Part shown: piece after piece, positions 1 through 8,206 of the stretch | How the letters are laid out: each line of letters starts with the position of its first letter | Position numbering within the stretch: position 1 is the first letter of the stretch | Source of the DNA: Kineococcus rhizosphaerae | GTDB lineage: Bacteria; Actinomycetota; Actinomycetes; Actinomycetales; Kineococcaceae | Length of the DNA stretch: 64,000 bases | Direction: 5' to 3' | Assembly (NCBI RefSeq): GCF_003002055.1 | Contig: NZ_PVZF01000005.1 | Coordinates: 248,001 to 312,000 of the forward strand | The notes under the pieces: model-generated | Told to the model about the DNA's origin: nothing | Seen by the model: only the letters and a program-made list of their open reading frames with translations | Database searches by the model: none | Position numbers and translations under genes: made by a program

Positions 1-25
1 TGTGCGGAAGTGAAGAGGTGGGCGA

Positions 26-415
26 CTACGGGTTCACCGACTGGATCTGGACCAGGTTGCCGACGGTGTCGTCGAGGACGGCCGTGGTGACCGGCCCCAG
101 CACGGTGGCCGGCTGGGTGAAGACGACCCCGAGGGCCGCCAGCCGTGCCGCCTCGGCCCGCGCGTCGGCCACGACGAAGGACGTGCACGGGATCCCGTCG
201 GCGACCAGGGCGGCGGCGAAGGCGCGGGCGGCGGGGTGCTCGTCCGGCTCGAGGACGAGCTCGGCGCCGTCCGGGTCCTCGGGCGAGACGACGGTCAGCC
301 ACCGGTGCTCCCCCAGCGGCACCTCGACCTTCTTCACGAAGCCCAGGACCCCGGTGTAGAACTCCAGCGCCCGGTCCTGGTCCTGCACGAACACGCTCGT
401 GTACGCGATCCTCAC
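26..415 (-). CDS. VOC-family (glyoxalase-fold) protein
   Basis: A 129-residue single-domain protein of the vicinal-oxygen-chelate superfamily. It opens with the typical first strand and helix ([10 protein letters not shown], then DRALEFYTGVLGF at about residues 15-27) and carries the usual paired beta-alpha-beta-beta-beta modules. Such proteins bind a metal and act as lyases, dioxygenases or antibiotic-binding proteins; the substrate cannot be read from the sequence. The GTG start at 415 overlaps the stop of the upstream arsR gene (GTGA), so the two are translationally coupled and the ArsR repressor probably controls this gene too. A longer frame upstream is only the antisense-free extension through arsR and is not needed. 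The ArsR-VOC pairing is common in actinobacteria, often for small-molecule stress responses. Confidence 0.88.
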   Translation of the reverse strand: MRIAYTSVFVQDQDRALEFYTGVLGFVKKVEVPLGEHRWLTVVSPEDPDGAELVLEPDEHPAARAFAAALVADGIPCTSFVVADARAEAARLAALGVVFTQPATVLGPVTTAVLDDTVGNLVQIQSVNP

Positions 416-693
416 GACGGCCTCCACCTCTGCTCGACGTCCCGCACGAACTCCTCCAGCGGCGAGGTGTCCAAGTTCAGGAAGGTGTAGCGGCCCTCGC
501 GGCGCGCCACGACGAGCCCGGCCTCCTGCAGGACCGCGAGGTGCTGGGAGACCGCCTGCCGGGACGACCCCGAGCCGTGGTTCTCGATCAGCCGCACCCG
601 CAGCTCGAAGAGCGTCTGCCCGCTGCGCGCGGTCAGCTCGTCGAGGATCGCGCGACGGGTCGGGTCCGCCAGCGCCCTGAACACCTCGTCCAC
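412..693 (-). CDS. ArsR-family winged-helix repressor
   Basis: A 93-residue ArsR/SmtB-type regulator. The N-terminus ([16 protein letters not shown], residues 5-20) and the recognition region ([19 protein letters not shown], about 43-61) are diagnostic of the family. There are no clustered cysteines or histidines of the metal-sensing type, so this is more likely one of the metal-independent ArsR proteins linked to VOC or SRPBCC genes. It starts at a GTG at 693; a TAACTT hexamer (702-707 on this strand) lies eight bases upstream, so the transcript would have almost no leader. It is the first gene of a two-gene operon with the VOC protein and sits beside an inverted repeat that is probably its own operator, implying autorepression. 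Confidence 0.92.
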   Translation of the reverse strand: MDEVFRALADPTRRAILDELTARSGQTLFELRVRLIENHGSGSSRQAVSQHLAVLQEAGLVVARREGRYTFLNLDTSPLEEFVRDVEQRWRPS

Positions 694-706
694 CGTTCAC
701 GAAGTT

Positions 707-726
707 AGGCAAGTACGAACTTGCCT
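707..726. promoter_or_regulatory. Inverted-repeat operator for the ArsR regulator
   Basis: The sequence AGGCAAGT-ACGA-ACTTGCCT consists of two perfect 8-base arms separated by four bases. It lies just upstream of the putative -10 (702-707) of the arsR-VOC operon, in the -10/-35 spacer of that promoter. The size and symmetry fit an ArsR dimer site. Binding by this ArsR is inferred from position only. Confidence 0.7.
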
Positions 727-757
727 GTCAAGGACGGGCTCCTGGTGCTAGCGTGGC

Positions 758-771
758 GGCAAACGCTTTCC
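758..771. promoter_or_regulatory. LacI-type operator-like palindrome before the acetyltransferase
   Basis: GGCAAACGCTTTCC is a near palindrome centred on CG (pattern GG.AA.CG.TT.CC), the layout typical of LacI-family operators. A TAGCGT hexamer at 749-754 could be a -10 element, which would place the site at the transcription start, ahead of the GTG at 795. No LacI gene is adjacent, so the regulator would act in trans. Confidence 0.4.
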
Positions 772-794
772 CGACTCCAACGGTGGAGGACCCG

Positions 795-2468
795 GTGACC
801 ATCGACCTCAGCACCCCGGACAGCACCTCCCGCAGCGGCCCACCCGCGCGCGGGGCGCACGGTCTGGACGTCGAGCCCTGGCGCTTCCGGCGCGAGGCGA
901 CCGACGCGGAACGCGCGGCCCAGCGCGAGTTCACGGCCGCGCACGCCTGGACCCTCGGTGAGGACTGCTTCGTCTCCCCGCTGGCCGCCGTCGAGACCGA
1001 AGACCTCACCCTCGGCGAGCGCACCTACGTCGCCGCCAACGCCTACGTCAGCGGGTCGGTGCGCCTCGGTGCGGACTCCACCGTCAACGTCGGCGCCGTC
1101 GTGCGCGGGAACGTCACCGGCGGCGACGGGGTCCGCATCGGAGCCCACACGTCCCTGCTCGGTTTCAACCACGGCATCGAGCCGGGCACCGAGGTGTTCC
1201 GGCAGCCGCTCAGCTCGCGCGGGATCGTCGTCGGCGACGACGTGTGGATCGGGTCGCACGTCGTCGTCCTCGACGGCGTGCACGTCGGCGACCACGCGGT
1301 GCTCGCGGCCGGGGCCGTCGTGACGAAGGACGTGCCCGCGGGCGCGATCGTCGGCGGGAACCCCGCCCGCCGGATCCGCTGGCGGGTTCCCCCCGCCGGG
1401 TCCTCCGACGACCTGGCCGCCGCGCTGACCGCGTTCGAACGGCGGGCGCGGTCCCAGGCCGGTGACGTGCTCGCGCGGTGCTGGGACCCCGCGCTGCCGG
1501 GCGGGCAGTTCGTCGACCGCCCCGGCGCGGGCCCCACCGTGCGCGCCCAGTGCGACGCCCTGGAGGTCGCGGCGTACCTGCTCGACGGCGCACCCCCGCA
1601 ACTGCCGCTGGAGGAGCAGCTGACGCGGCTGCAGGGGCTTCAGGACCCGGGGAACGGGCTCGTCGCGCTGTTCGACGCCGACGGGCACCCGGTCCCGGGC
1701 ACCCCCGACCCCGGCGACGGGAACGTGCTCTACCACCTCCTGTGCGTCGGGTACGCGCTCGACCTGCACGGCCGGGAGTTCGCGCACCCCGTGCGGTACG
1801 TCGCGCAGATGACCCCCGCCGACCTCCTGGCGCACCTGGCGGCGTTGCCGTGGACCACGCGCGCCTGGGGCGCCGGGGCCTGGGTCGACGCGATCGGGAC
1901 GGCGTTCCGCTGGAACCTCGCCCGCGACGAACCCGGGGCGCCCGGCACCCTCGAGGCGCTGTTCGGCTGGCTCGCCCTCCACGCCGACCCGCGCACGGGC
2001 GCCTGGGGCACCGCGGCCGCCGGAGAAGGGGCGCTGCAGGTCGTCAACGGTTTCTACCGCGCCTCGCGCGGGACGTTCGCGCAGTTCGGGGTGCCCCTGC
2101 CCCACCCCGAGCGCCTCGTCGACACCGTCCTGGCCCACCTGCGCGACGAGCAGGTGTTCGCCCCCGACCGCCGCAACGCCTGCAACGTCCTCGACGTCGC
2201 CCACCCGCTGTGGCTGGCCGGCAAGCAGACCGCCCACCGGCGCGCCGAGGTCGTCGAGGCGGCCCGCGGCCTGCTCGCCGAGGCGCTGCGGCACTGGCGC
2301 GACGGGCAGGGTTTCGCCTTCGCCGTCGGCCGCGGACCGGGGCTGCAGGGCACCGAGATGTGGCTGGCCATCGTGTGGTTGCTGGCCGACCTGTGCGGGT
2401 TCTCCGACGTGCTCGGGTACCGGCCCCGCGGGGTGCACCGGCCGGAGGCGGCGTTGTCTCCGACCTGA
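795..2468 (+). CDS. Hexapeptide-repeat acyltransferase fused to a helical (alpha/alpha) domain
   Basis: A 557-residue two-domain protein. Roughly residues 55-200 form a left-handed beta-helix of the maltose/galactoside O-acetyltransferase type, with imperfect [LIV]G-x4 turns, a catalytic-type histidine in GFNHGIE and the closing [10 protein letters not shown] motif. The remaining 330 or so residues are helical, with repeated aromatic and Gly/Ala motifs (for example [19 protein letters not shown]), and resemble an alpha/alpha-barrel of the terpene-cyclase or glycosidase kind; the function of this half is unknown. The GTG at 795 is preferred over an in-frame GTG at 753, because a GGAGGA ribosome site lies five bases before it and the upstream stretch holds a -10-like hexamer and a LacI-type palindrome. 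A role in acetylating a sugar or glycan is inferred. Confidence 0.75.
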   Translation: MTIDLSTPDSTSRSGPPARGAHGLDVEPWRFRREATDAERAAQREFTAAHAWTLGEDCFVSPLAAVETEDLTLGERTYVAANAYVSGSVRLGADSTVNVGAVVRGNVTGGDGVRIGAHTSLLGFNHGIEPGTEVFRQPLSSRGIVVGDDVWIGSHVVVLDGVHVGDHAVLAAGAVVTKDVPAGAIVGGNPARRIRWRVPPAGSSDDLAAALTAFERRARSQAGDVLARCWDPALPGGQFVDRPGAGPTVRAQCDALEVAAYLLDGAPPQLPLEEQLTRLQGLQDPGNGLVALFDADGHPVPGTPDPGDGNVLYHLLCVGYALDLHGREFAHPVRYVAQMTPADLLAHLAALPWTTRAWGAGAWVDAIGTAFRWNLARDEPGAPGTLEALFGWLALHADPRTGAWGTAAAGEGALQVVNGFYRASRGTFAQFGVPLPHPERLVDTVLAHLRDEQVFAPDRRNACNVLDVAHPLWLAGKQTAHRRAEVVEAARGLLAEALRHWRDGQGFAFAVGRGPGLQGTEMWLAIVWLLADLCGFSDVLGYRPRGVHRPEAALSPT

Positions 2469-2583
2469 CCCCGCCCCCACCGCGATCGAGGAACCCGCCA
2501 CGGCGATCGAGGGAGTTCAGTGCGTCGAAGGCGGTGCGGCCGTCCTCGATCGCGGTGCTGGGGTGCACCGGCCGGAGGCGGCG
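2430..2583. repeat. 24-bp direct repeats flanking a 15-bp inverted repeat
   Basis: An identical 24-base sequence, beginning GGGGTGCACC, occurs at 2430-2453 (inside the end of the acetyltransferase gene) and again at 2560-2583. Between the copies lie a perfect 15-base inverted repeat (2478-2492 and 2543-2557, CACCGCGATCGAGGA and its complement) and a third partial copy of the GCGATCGAGG core near 2503-2513. It could be a small intergenic repeat element, a local duplication or a bidirectional terminator. Confidence 0.65.
2478..2557. terminator. Long-stem hairpin between convergent genes
   Basis: The perfect 15-base inverted repeat could form a stem with a loop of about 50 bases, exactly between the stops of two convergent genes. 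That placement suggests a bidirectional transcription block. No U-tract follows, which is normal in such GC-rich genomes. Confidence 0.35.
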
Positions 2584-2611
2584 CCGTCGTTGCGGTGGAC
2601 GGGCCCCTCGC

Positions 2612-4915
2612 TCAGCCCAGGTCGGCGCGCCAGAGCGAGCGGCCGTAGGTCGTCAGGAGGATCGTCCCGCCGATGTCCGCGGGGTGCGCCGCGTAGCGCA
2701 GGTCGGCGCAGTGCGGTCGCGCCGGCAGTCCCTCACCGGCCCGCTGCCAGGTCTGCCCGTCGTCCCTGCTCACGTAGGCGGTGGAGTCCAGCGCGAGGAG
2801 GACCCCGCGCGCGAGCCGGGTGCCCGGTGCCTCGACGGTCGTGCAGCCGTAGACCGGCTCGTTGGGCAGGCCCAGACCGAGGGTCGGGCTCCACGAGGTG
2901 CCGTCGCTGGCGAGGACGTACGTCGTGGGCGGGACGGGCAGCGGGAGCGGCGGCAGGGGGCCCACCGGACCGGTGCGGGTCTCCACCGCCCCGACGAGGA
3001 CCACGAGTTGCGTCCCGTCGCTGAACCCCACGACCCGGACGACGGCGCCGCCGGCCATGACCCGGCCGGGCCCGGTCTTCGGCAGGGTCACCGTCTGCTC
3101 GGTGACGGTGCCGGCGGCGGGGTCGACGACGTACAGCTTCCCGGACTGCGTACCCACGAGGACCTGGAACCCGAGCACCGAGCCGAGCGCGGTGGCGGAC
3201 TGCCCCGCCGGCAGCGTCCCGAGCAGTTCGAGGGTGTGGACGGGAGGCGTGGCCCCGTCCCCGAACAGCCCGTACACGGCCACGCCGGTCGCGACGACCG
3301 CGAGCATGAGCGACCCGTCGGCGTTGCGGCGGGTCGGGACGAGGACGGGTTCGCCCACCGGTCCGACGACACCACCCGGATCGGGCGCGGGGCGCGTCAC
3401 CGGCACCGTTCCCGCCGCGTCGGCGACCGCCGTGCCCATGACGTTGCGCACGAGGGCCCCGTCGGCGAGCACGGCGTTCCACCCGCCGTCCCCACCGTCG
3501 ACCTTGCGCCACGGCGTGAGCGGCTGGAGCGTGCAGGTGACGTTGCCGTTGTCCTGCAGGCCGGTGGCCACGACACCGGGCAGCGCGGCCGAGGCCCCCG
3601 CGGAGCCGTAGAACTGGCGGATCAGGCCGGAGTAGCACTGCAGGGTCGGCAGGCCCCGGTTCGCGGCGCTGCTGAAGGCGTCGGGCTGCAGCCCGAGGAA
3701 GCGGTCGAGGTCCACCCGCAGCAGGCCGCCGTCGCTGCCCACGAGCAGGGAACCGATGGAGTCGGGCACGTCCTGGGTGAAGAGCAGGGCGTGCAGGTCG
3801 GAGTGGCTGTGGACCGGGTCGGTGACGAGCCGCCAGGTCGCCCCGGAGTCGAGGGTGAGGAAGGGACCGGCGCGCCAGCCGAGCGCCGCCATCCCCACGT
3901 TGCCCGGGTGCGCGGCGATCCGGTTGTTCCAGTCCCCGCCCTGGTCCCCCGCGCGCAGGTGCAGCAGGTCCAGGGGCCCGGTCGCGTCGACCATCAGGGC
4001 GTCGCAGTACGTCCAGTTCCGCCCCCCGTCGGTCGAGCGCTGGACCGAGCTGAGCCGGCCGTCCGGCCAGGCGGTGCACGACCACACGACGTTCGGGCGC
4101 CCGGCGCAGGAGGAGACCGACGACGTCCCGCAGTTCGCGAAGAAGACCGGGCCGGCGTCGGTGCCGTCGTCGTAGGCGACCTGCGCCCGCTCGAAGGCGA
4201 GTTCTCCCGCCACCCAGCGACCGGTGTAGAGGCCACCGCCGCCGGAACCGGCCGCCGAGACGAGGATGTCGTCGGGGTCCTCCAGCCGGGCGCGTTCCGT
4301 GCGCCCGCTGCGCGAGGCGACCGCGACGTCCCAGAACCCCGTGGCGCACGGGACGTCGAACGTCGCGGCGCGCCAGGTGTACGGCGCTCGCGGGGGGTCT
4401 CCCGGCGCGAGGCGCGAGGCGGGCACGACCGCCCAGAAGACGCCGCCGGTGCCGTTCGGGCTCGCGGAGCACGCGACGACGATCGTGCGGCGCGCGGGCA
4501 GCACGACGATGCGCCGGACGAGCCCCGCGTCGGGTGGGAACCCCGGGACGACGCTCCAGCTCAGCAGGGCCGCAGTGGCTCCCGGGTCGGTCTCGAGCAG
4601 GACGCCCGCGGCGCCGTCCTCGGCGCTGGAGTACCGCTTGGAGCAGCCGGCGAACAGGTGCCGGGGGCCGTCCGGCCCCACGGCCAGGGCCTCGACGTCC
4701 GGGGTGTCCCAGGTGTCGCTCAGGGGCAGCCCGTTGCCCGAACCCACGACCGCCCACACGCCGCCGGTCTCCGTGGCGATCACCACGCCGTCCGGGGTGT
4801 CGCTCAACTGCACGACGTCGCTCACGTGCCCCGAGTGCCAGGCGTCGGCCGGCTCGTCGATCGAGATGCCCGACAGCGTCGCCTGGTGCCACCGGATGGT
4901 CGGGTCGTCGGCCAC
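2612..4915 (-). CDS. Large beta-propeller (sialidase/VPS10-like repeat) protein
   Basis: A 767-residue protein made of repeated beta-sheet blades with sialidase-type Asp-box-like motifs (STDGGRNWTYCD, TLDSGATWRLV, SRDDGQTWQRAG) and a closing SLWRADLG. This is the signature of BNR/sortilin-like propellers used for binding or for glycan hydrolysis. There is no obvious signal peptide at the ATG chosen (4915), and I see no complete catalytic set of a true sialidase, so a binding or cytoplasmic scaffold role is possible. The reading frame was chosen over a parallel long frame because it has protein-like composition without arginine runs. It ends convergent with the acetyltransferase gene. The small membrane protein upstream ends six bases before it, so the two are probably co-transcribed. 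Confidence 0.8.
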   Translation of the reverse strand: MADDPTIRWHQATLSGISIDEPADAWHSGHVSDVVQLSDTPDGVVIATETGGVWAVVGSGNGLPLSDTWDTPDVEALAVGPDGPRHLFAGCSKRYSSAEDGAAGVLLETDPGATAALLSWSVVPGFPPDAGLVRRIVVLPARRTIVVACSASPNGTGGVFWAVVPASRLAPGDPPRAPYTWRAATFDVPCATGFWDVAVASRSGRTERARLEDPDDILVSAAGSGGGGLYTGRWVAGELAFERAQVAYDDGTDAGPVFFANCGTSSVSSCAGRPNVVWSCTAWPDGRLSSVQRSTDGGRNWTYCDALMVDATGPLDLLHLRAGDQGGDWNNRIAAHPGNVGMAALGWRAGPFLTLDSGATWRLVTDPVHSHSDLHALLFTQDVPDSIGSLLVGSDGGLLRVDLDRFLGLQPDAFSSAANRGLPTLQCYSGLIRQFYGSAGASAALPGVVATGLQDNGNVTCTLQPLTPWRKVDGGDGGWNAVLADGALVRNVMGTAVADAAGTVPVTRPAPDPGGVVGPVGEPVLVPTRRNADGSLMLAVVATGVAVYGLFGDGATPPVHTLELLGTLPAGQSATALGSVLGFQVLVGTQSGKLYVVDPAAGTVTEQTVTLPKTGPGRVMAGGAVVRVVGFSDGTQLVVLVGAVETRTGPVGPLPPLPLPVPPTTYVLASDGTSWSPTLGLGLPNEPVYGCTTVEAPGTRLARGVLLALDSTAYVSRDDGQTWQRAGEGLPARPHCADLRYAAHPADIGGTILLTTYGRSLWRADLG

Positions 4916-4921
4916 GGCGGG

Positions 4922-5170
4922 TCAGCGCCCCGACCGTGCCGCGCGCCGGACCCGGTGGACGAGCGGGGGTGTGAGCAGCAGCACCCCCAGCACGAGCGGC
5001 ACGAGCACCAGGAGCACCTCGAGCGCCCCGGAGCCGGCGTCCGGTGCGAACCCCAGGGTCCTCTCGATCCAGTCCTCCGGCAGCAGCGCCAGCGCCAGCC
5101 CGAGGAGGACCAGCACGACCCCCGAGGCGGTGCGTGCGGTTCGACGACGAGTCCTGCCCTGCTCGACCAT
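4922..5170 (-). CDS. Small two-helix membrane protein
   Basis: An 82-residue protein with a basic N-terminus (EQGRTRRRTAR) and two hydrophobic segments, at about residues 16-31 (SGVVLVLLGLALALL) and 50-69 (ALEVLLVLVPLVLGVLLLTP), joined by a short acidic/aromatic loop. The C-terminus is basic (VHRVRRAARSGR). The ATG at 5170 follows a purine-rich GGGGAAGAG site. I do not recognise the family. It lies six bases upstream of the propeller gene on the same strand and may anchor or regulate it; that link is only by position. Confidence 0.65.
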   Translation of the reverse strand: MVEQGRTRRRTARTASGVVLVLLGLALALLPEDWIERTLGFAPDAGSGALEVLLVLVPLVLGVLLLTPPLVHRVRRAARSGR

Positions 5171-5271
5171 CTCTTCCCCAGACCCCGGGCGCACCCGGCC
5201 GTCGCAGTGGAACCCAGTGGATGGCGGATCGTGTTCGCGTCGACGAGTGTGGGGCAGCCGCGAGGAGGGCG

Positions 5272-6858
5272 TCAACACTCCCGGCCGTGCCGCAGCGACC
5301 GCCCCGGCACGGCGTCGGTCCGCACCCCGTCGGCCACCACGGGAACCCCGCCGAGGAACACGTGCGGGATCCCCACGGCCTGCCGCCGGGGGTGCTCGAA
5401 CGTCGCGCCCGCGGCCACCGTGGACGGGTCGAACAGCACCAGGTCGGCGACGGCGCCGGGCCGCAGCACCCCCCGGTCCGTCAACCCCAGCCGGCGCGCG
5501 GGCCGCGAGGTCAGGTGCGCCACGCACTCCTCCAGCCCCAGGACCCGCTCCTCGCGCACGTAGTGGCCCAGGTAGTGCGCGAACGTCCCCCAGGCGCGGG
5601 GGTGGGGTTTCGCGCCGACGAGCAGGCCGTCGCTGCCGCCCGTGTGCCGGGGGTGCCTCATGATGGCGCGGACGTTCTCCTCGTGGCCGACGTGCTGCAG
5701 GATCGTCGTGCCCAGCCGGTCGCGGCGCAGCAGGTCGGCGAACACGTCGAACGGTTCCGCGCCCCGCTCGCGGGCGAGGCCGGCGATCGTGGACCCGACC
5801 ACGGCGTCGAGTTCGCGGTGCCGCACCCCGGAGACCTGCAGCGTGTCCCACTCGGCGACGACGCCGTGGCACCCGTCGGACCCGGTGACCTCCAGCGCGT
5901 CCCGGATCCGTTCCCGCGCCTGCGGGTCGTCCAGCCGGCGCAGGGTCTCGGACGGCCCGCCCGCCGAGGCCCAGCTCGGCAGCACGGCCGCCAGCGTCGT
6001 CGATCCCGGCAGGTAGGGGTAGGTGTCGAGGGTGACGTCGATCCCCTCGGCCAGCGCCCGGTCGACCAGGGCCAGGAACTCCGGCGCGCGCCCGGCGTTG
6101 ACCGCGAAGTTCATCGTGGCGTGCGTCAGGTGCAGCGCGGCCCCGGACCGGCGGGCCACCTCGACCACCTCCGCGTACGCCTCCAGCGCGCCCCGGCCGT
6201 AGGACCGCTGGTGCGGGGCGTAGAAACCCCCGTGCCGCGCGACGACCTCGCACAGCACCACGAGTTCGTCGGTGTCGGCGTACATCCCGGGGGTGTAGGT
6301 GAGACCGCTGGACATCCCGAAGGCCCCCTCGGCCATCCCGGCCGCCACGAGCTCCTGCATGCGCACGAGTTCCGCCGGGGTCGCCGCGCGGTCGGAGGTG
6401 CCCACGACGACCATCCGCACGGTGCCCTGCGGCACGAGGTACGCGACGTTGACGGCGGTCCCGGCGTCGACGCGGTCGAGGTACTCCCCCACGGTGCGCC
6501 AGTCCCAGTCGAGGTCGGGGACCCCGTTCCAGCCGGCGAGCTGCTCGCGCAGCACGTCCAGGGCCGCGTCGTCGACGGGGGCGTAGCTCAGCCCGTCCTG
6601 CCCGACGACCTCCGTGGTGACGCCCTGCGTCGTCTTCGCCAGGTGCTGCGGGTCGGTGAGGACGGCGAGGTCGGAGTGCGCGTGCAGGTCGATGAAACCT
6701 GGCGCCAGGACGAGCCCGGACGCGTCGAGGACCCGGGCCCCGGCCGTCTCGACCGTGCCGACCTCGGCGATGCGCCCGTCGACGACGAGCAGGTCCCCCC
6801 GGCGGGCGGGCGATCCGGTCCCGTCGACCACCGAGGCCCCGCGGACGAGGAGGTTCAC
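5272..6858 (-). CDS. N-acyl-D-amino-acid deacylase (D-aminoacylase family amidohydrolase)
   Basis: A 528-residue member of the amidohydrolase superfamily, close to D-aminoacylases, which release D-amino acids from N-acylated forms. The metal-site motif is FIDLHAHSD (His59 and His61); further ligand-like histidines follow in the barrel (for example LHLTHATM), and the family ending GVLRPGAVADLVLFD is present. At the position where many D-aminoacylases have GNCG with a metal-binding cysteine, this protein has GQDG, so its metal centre may differ. The ATG at 6858 is 11 bases after the stop of the D-serine dehydratase-like gene on the same strand, indicating an operon. Together they could release a D-amino acid and then deaminate or cleave it. 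Specificity is not visible. Confidence 0.87.
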   Translation of the reverse strand: MNLLVRGASVVDGTGSPARRGDLLVVDGRIAEVGTVETAGARVLDASGLVLAPGFIDLHAHSDLAVLTDPQHLAKTTQGVTTEVVGQDGLSYAPVDDAALDVLREQLAGWNGVPDLDWDWRTVGEYLDRVDAGTAVNVAYLVPQGTVRMVVVGTSDRAATPAELVRMQELVAAGMAEGAFGMSSGLTYTPGMYADTDELVVLCEVVARHGGFYAPHQRSYGRGALEAYAEVVEVARRSGAALHLTHATMNFAVNAGRAPEFLALVDRALAEGIDVTLDTYPYLPGSTTLAAVLPSWASAGGPSETLRRLDDPQARERIRDALEVTGSDGCHGVVAEWDTLQVSGVRHRELDAVVGSTIAGLARERGAEPFDVFADLLRRDRLGTTILQHVGHEENVRAIMRHPRHTGGSDGLLVGAKPHPRAWGTFAHYLGHYVREERVLGLEECVAHLTSRPARRLGLTDRGVLRPGAVADLVLFDPSTVAAGATFEHPRRQAVGIPHVFLGGVPVVADGVRTDAVPGRSLRHGREC

Positions 6859-6868
6859 GCGGCGCCCC

Positions 6869-8137
6869 TCACCCGAACTCCGTGCGCACCCAGTCGACGA
6901 GCACGGGCTGCGCCGCGCGGGCGTCGTCGACGACGGGCAGCAGCCCCCACTTGTCGAACGTCGTGCAGGGGTGCGACAACCCCAGCCGCAGCACGTCCCC
7001 GACGCGCAGGTCGAGCTCGGCGGGGAACCGCACGAACGCGTGCTGGTCGTTCAGGGCGCTCACCGCGAACTCCTCGACGGGAACCGTGTCGCCGGAACCG
7101 GCGCGGCGGACGGCCTGGACGACGGGCAGCCCCTCGTCGAAGGGCAGGTCCCGCTTGCCCGCGTCGGCCAGGGCGAGGCCGGGTTCGGGCCGGGAGACGA
7201 CGCGCACCCAGCCGTGCACCGCCGACCGCAGTTCCCCCGCGTCGAGCCGGCCCATCGGCGTGATGGAGCGGTAGAAACCGTCGTCGTGGGCGACGTACGC
7301 CCCCGACCGCAGCACGACCCGCACGCCGCCGGCCGGGTCGTGCAGCCCGGCGAGGACGTCGGCGACGAGGTCGAAGTACGCGCTGCCCCCGGCGGACACG
7401 ACGATCCCGCCGGGCACGGGCGGGTACAGCCCCTCGGCGAGCAGGCGGCGGTGCAGCCCGGCCAGGTCGGACAGGTACGTGCGCACCACGGTCAGGCTCG
7501 CGGGCGAGGCGTCGTGCGCGAAGGCGCCCTCGTACCCGGCCACCCCCGCCAACCGCAGCCCCGGGGTGCCGGCCACGGCGCGGGCGACCTCGACGGCGGC
7601 GGCGGTGGACCGGGCCCCGGTGCGCCCGCCGAACCCGCCGAGCTCGACGAGGACGTCGAGGGGTTGCGCGGCGCCGGCGACGTGCGGGGCCATCGCGGCG
7701 ACGACGTCGACCGAGTCCGCCCACACCAGCACGCGGGAGGAACGGGGTGAGGAGAGCCAGCGCAGCACCGCGGGGTCGAGCACCGGGTAGGCCGCCATGA
7801 CCCAGTCGAAACCCTCGCGCAGCGCCACCGTGAGCTGCCAGGGCGTCGCGACCGTCAGGCCCAGGGCCCCGGCCTCGCGCTGCGCCCGCCAGAGGGCGGG
7901 AGCCATGGTCGTCTTGCCGTGCGGGGCGAGGTCGACGCCGACCTCGCGCGTCCACCGCTGCAGGGTCTCGACGTTGGAGGTCAACGCGCCCGCGTCGAGC
8001 GTCACGAGCGGGGTCGGCAGGTCGGCCAGCCCCGGCCGGTTCGCCGCGAACTCGGCGGCGTCGCGGCCCCAGGCCGTCACGGGGACGGCTTTGAAGCGGG
8101 GGTCGAGGGCGCCCAGGACGTCCGCGTCGTACACCAT
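6869..8137 (-). CDS. D-serine dehydratase-like PLP enzyme (DSD1/alanine-racemase fold)
   Basis: A 422-residue fold-type III PLP enzyme. The PLP lysine lies in APHGKTTMAP (about Lys75), and the C-terminal domain carries HPCTTFDKW, the His-x-Cys pair that binds zinc in eukaryotic-type D-serine dehydratase. Relatives are D-serine dehydratases, D-threonine aldolases and 3-hydroxy-D-aspartate enzymes. The ATG at 8137 is preferred over a frame extending 21 codons upstream, because a GGAGGAG site lies just ahead and the upstream part carries an operator. With the deacylase downstream and RidA across the divergent promoter, a route of N-acyl-D-serine or similar, to D-amino acid, to 2-aminoacrylate-type imine, to keto acid is plausible; the exact substrate is inferred. 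Confidence 0.85.
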   Translation of the reverse strand: MVYDADVLGALDPRFKAVPVTAWGRDAAEFAANRPGLADLPTPLVTLDAGALTSNVETLQRWTREVGVDLAPHGKTTMAPALWRAQREAGALGLTVATPWQLTVALREGFDWVMAAYPVLDPAVLRWLSSPRSSRVLVWADSVDVVAAMAPHVAGAAQPLDVLVELGGFGGRTGARSTAAAVEVARAVAGTPGLRLAGVAGYEGAFAHDASPASLTVVRTYLSDLAGLHRRLLAEGLYPPVPGGIVVSAGGSAYFDLVADVLAGLHDPAGGVRVVLRSGAYVAHDDGFYRSITPMGRLDAGELRSAVHGWVRVVSRPEPGLALADAGKRDLPFDEGLPVVQAVRRAGSGDTVPVEEFAVSALNDQHAFVRFPAELDLRVGDVLRLGLSHPCTTFDKWGLLPVVDDARAAQPVLVDWVRTEFG

Positions 8138-8161
8138 CGAACTCCTCCGTTGCACGCTGCA

Positions 8162-8200
8162 CAACGCGCGTTGCGTCTCTTGGACGCCTCGTTCTAGCAT
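8162..8200 (+). promoter_or_regulatory. Divergent control region: palindrome plus leaderless promoter
   Basis: A perfect 12-base palindrome CAACGCGCGTTG (8162-8173) overlaps a possible -35 (TTGCGT, 8171-8176). The -10-like TAGCAT (8195-8200) follows after an 18-base spacer, and exactly six bases then precede the GTG of the kinase gene, so the kinase-iclR-ridA mRNA is probably leaderless. A related half-site, GTTGCAC, lies nearby on the PLP-enzyme side. The adjacent IclR protein is the obvious candidate to bind here and control both directions. Confidence 0.6.
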
Positions 8201-8206
8201 CGCCGC

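Noticed and set aside
1478-5563. A 1361-codon plus-strand open frame
   Set aside because: It is dominated by Arg/Gly/Pro runs, overlaps the acetyltransferase and the propeller gene in another frame or strand, and shows no family features.
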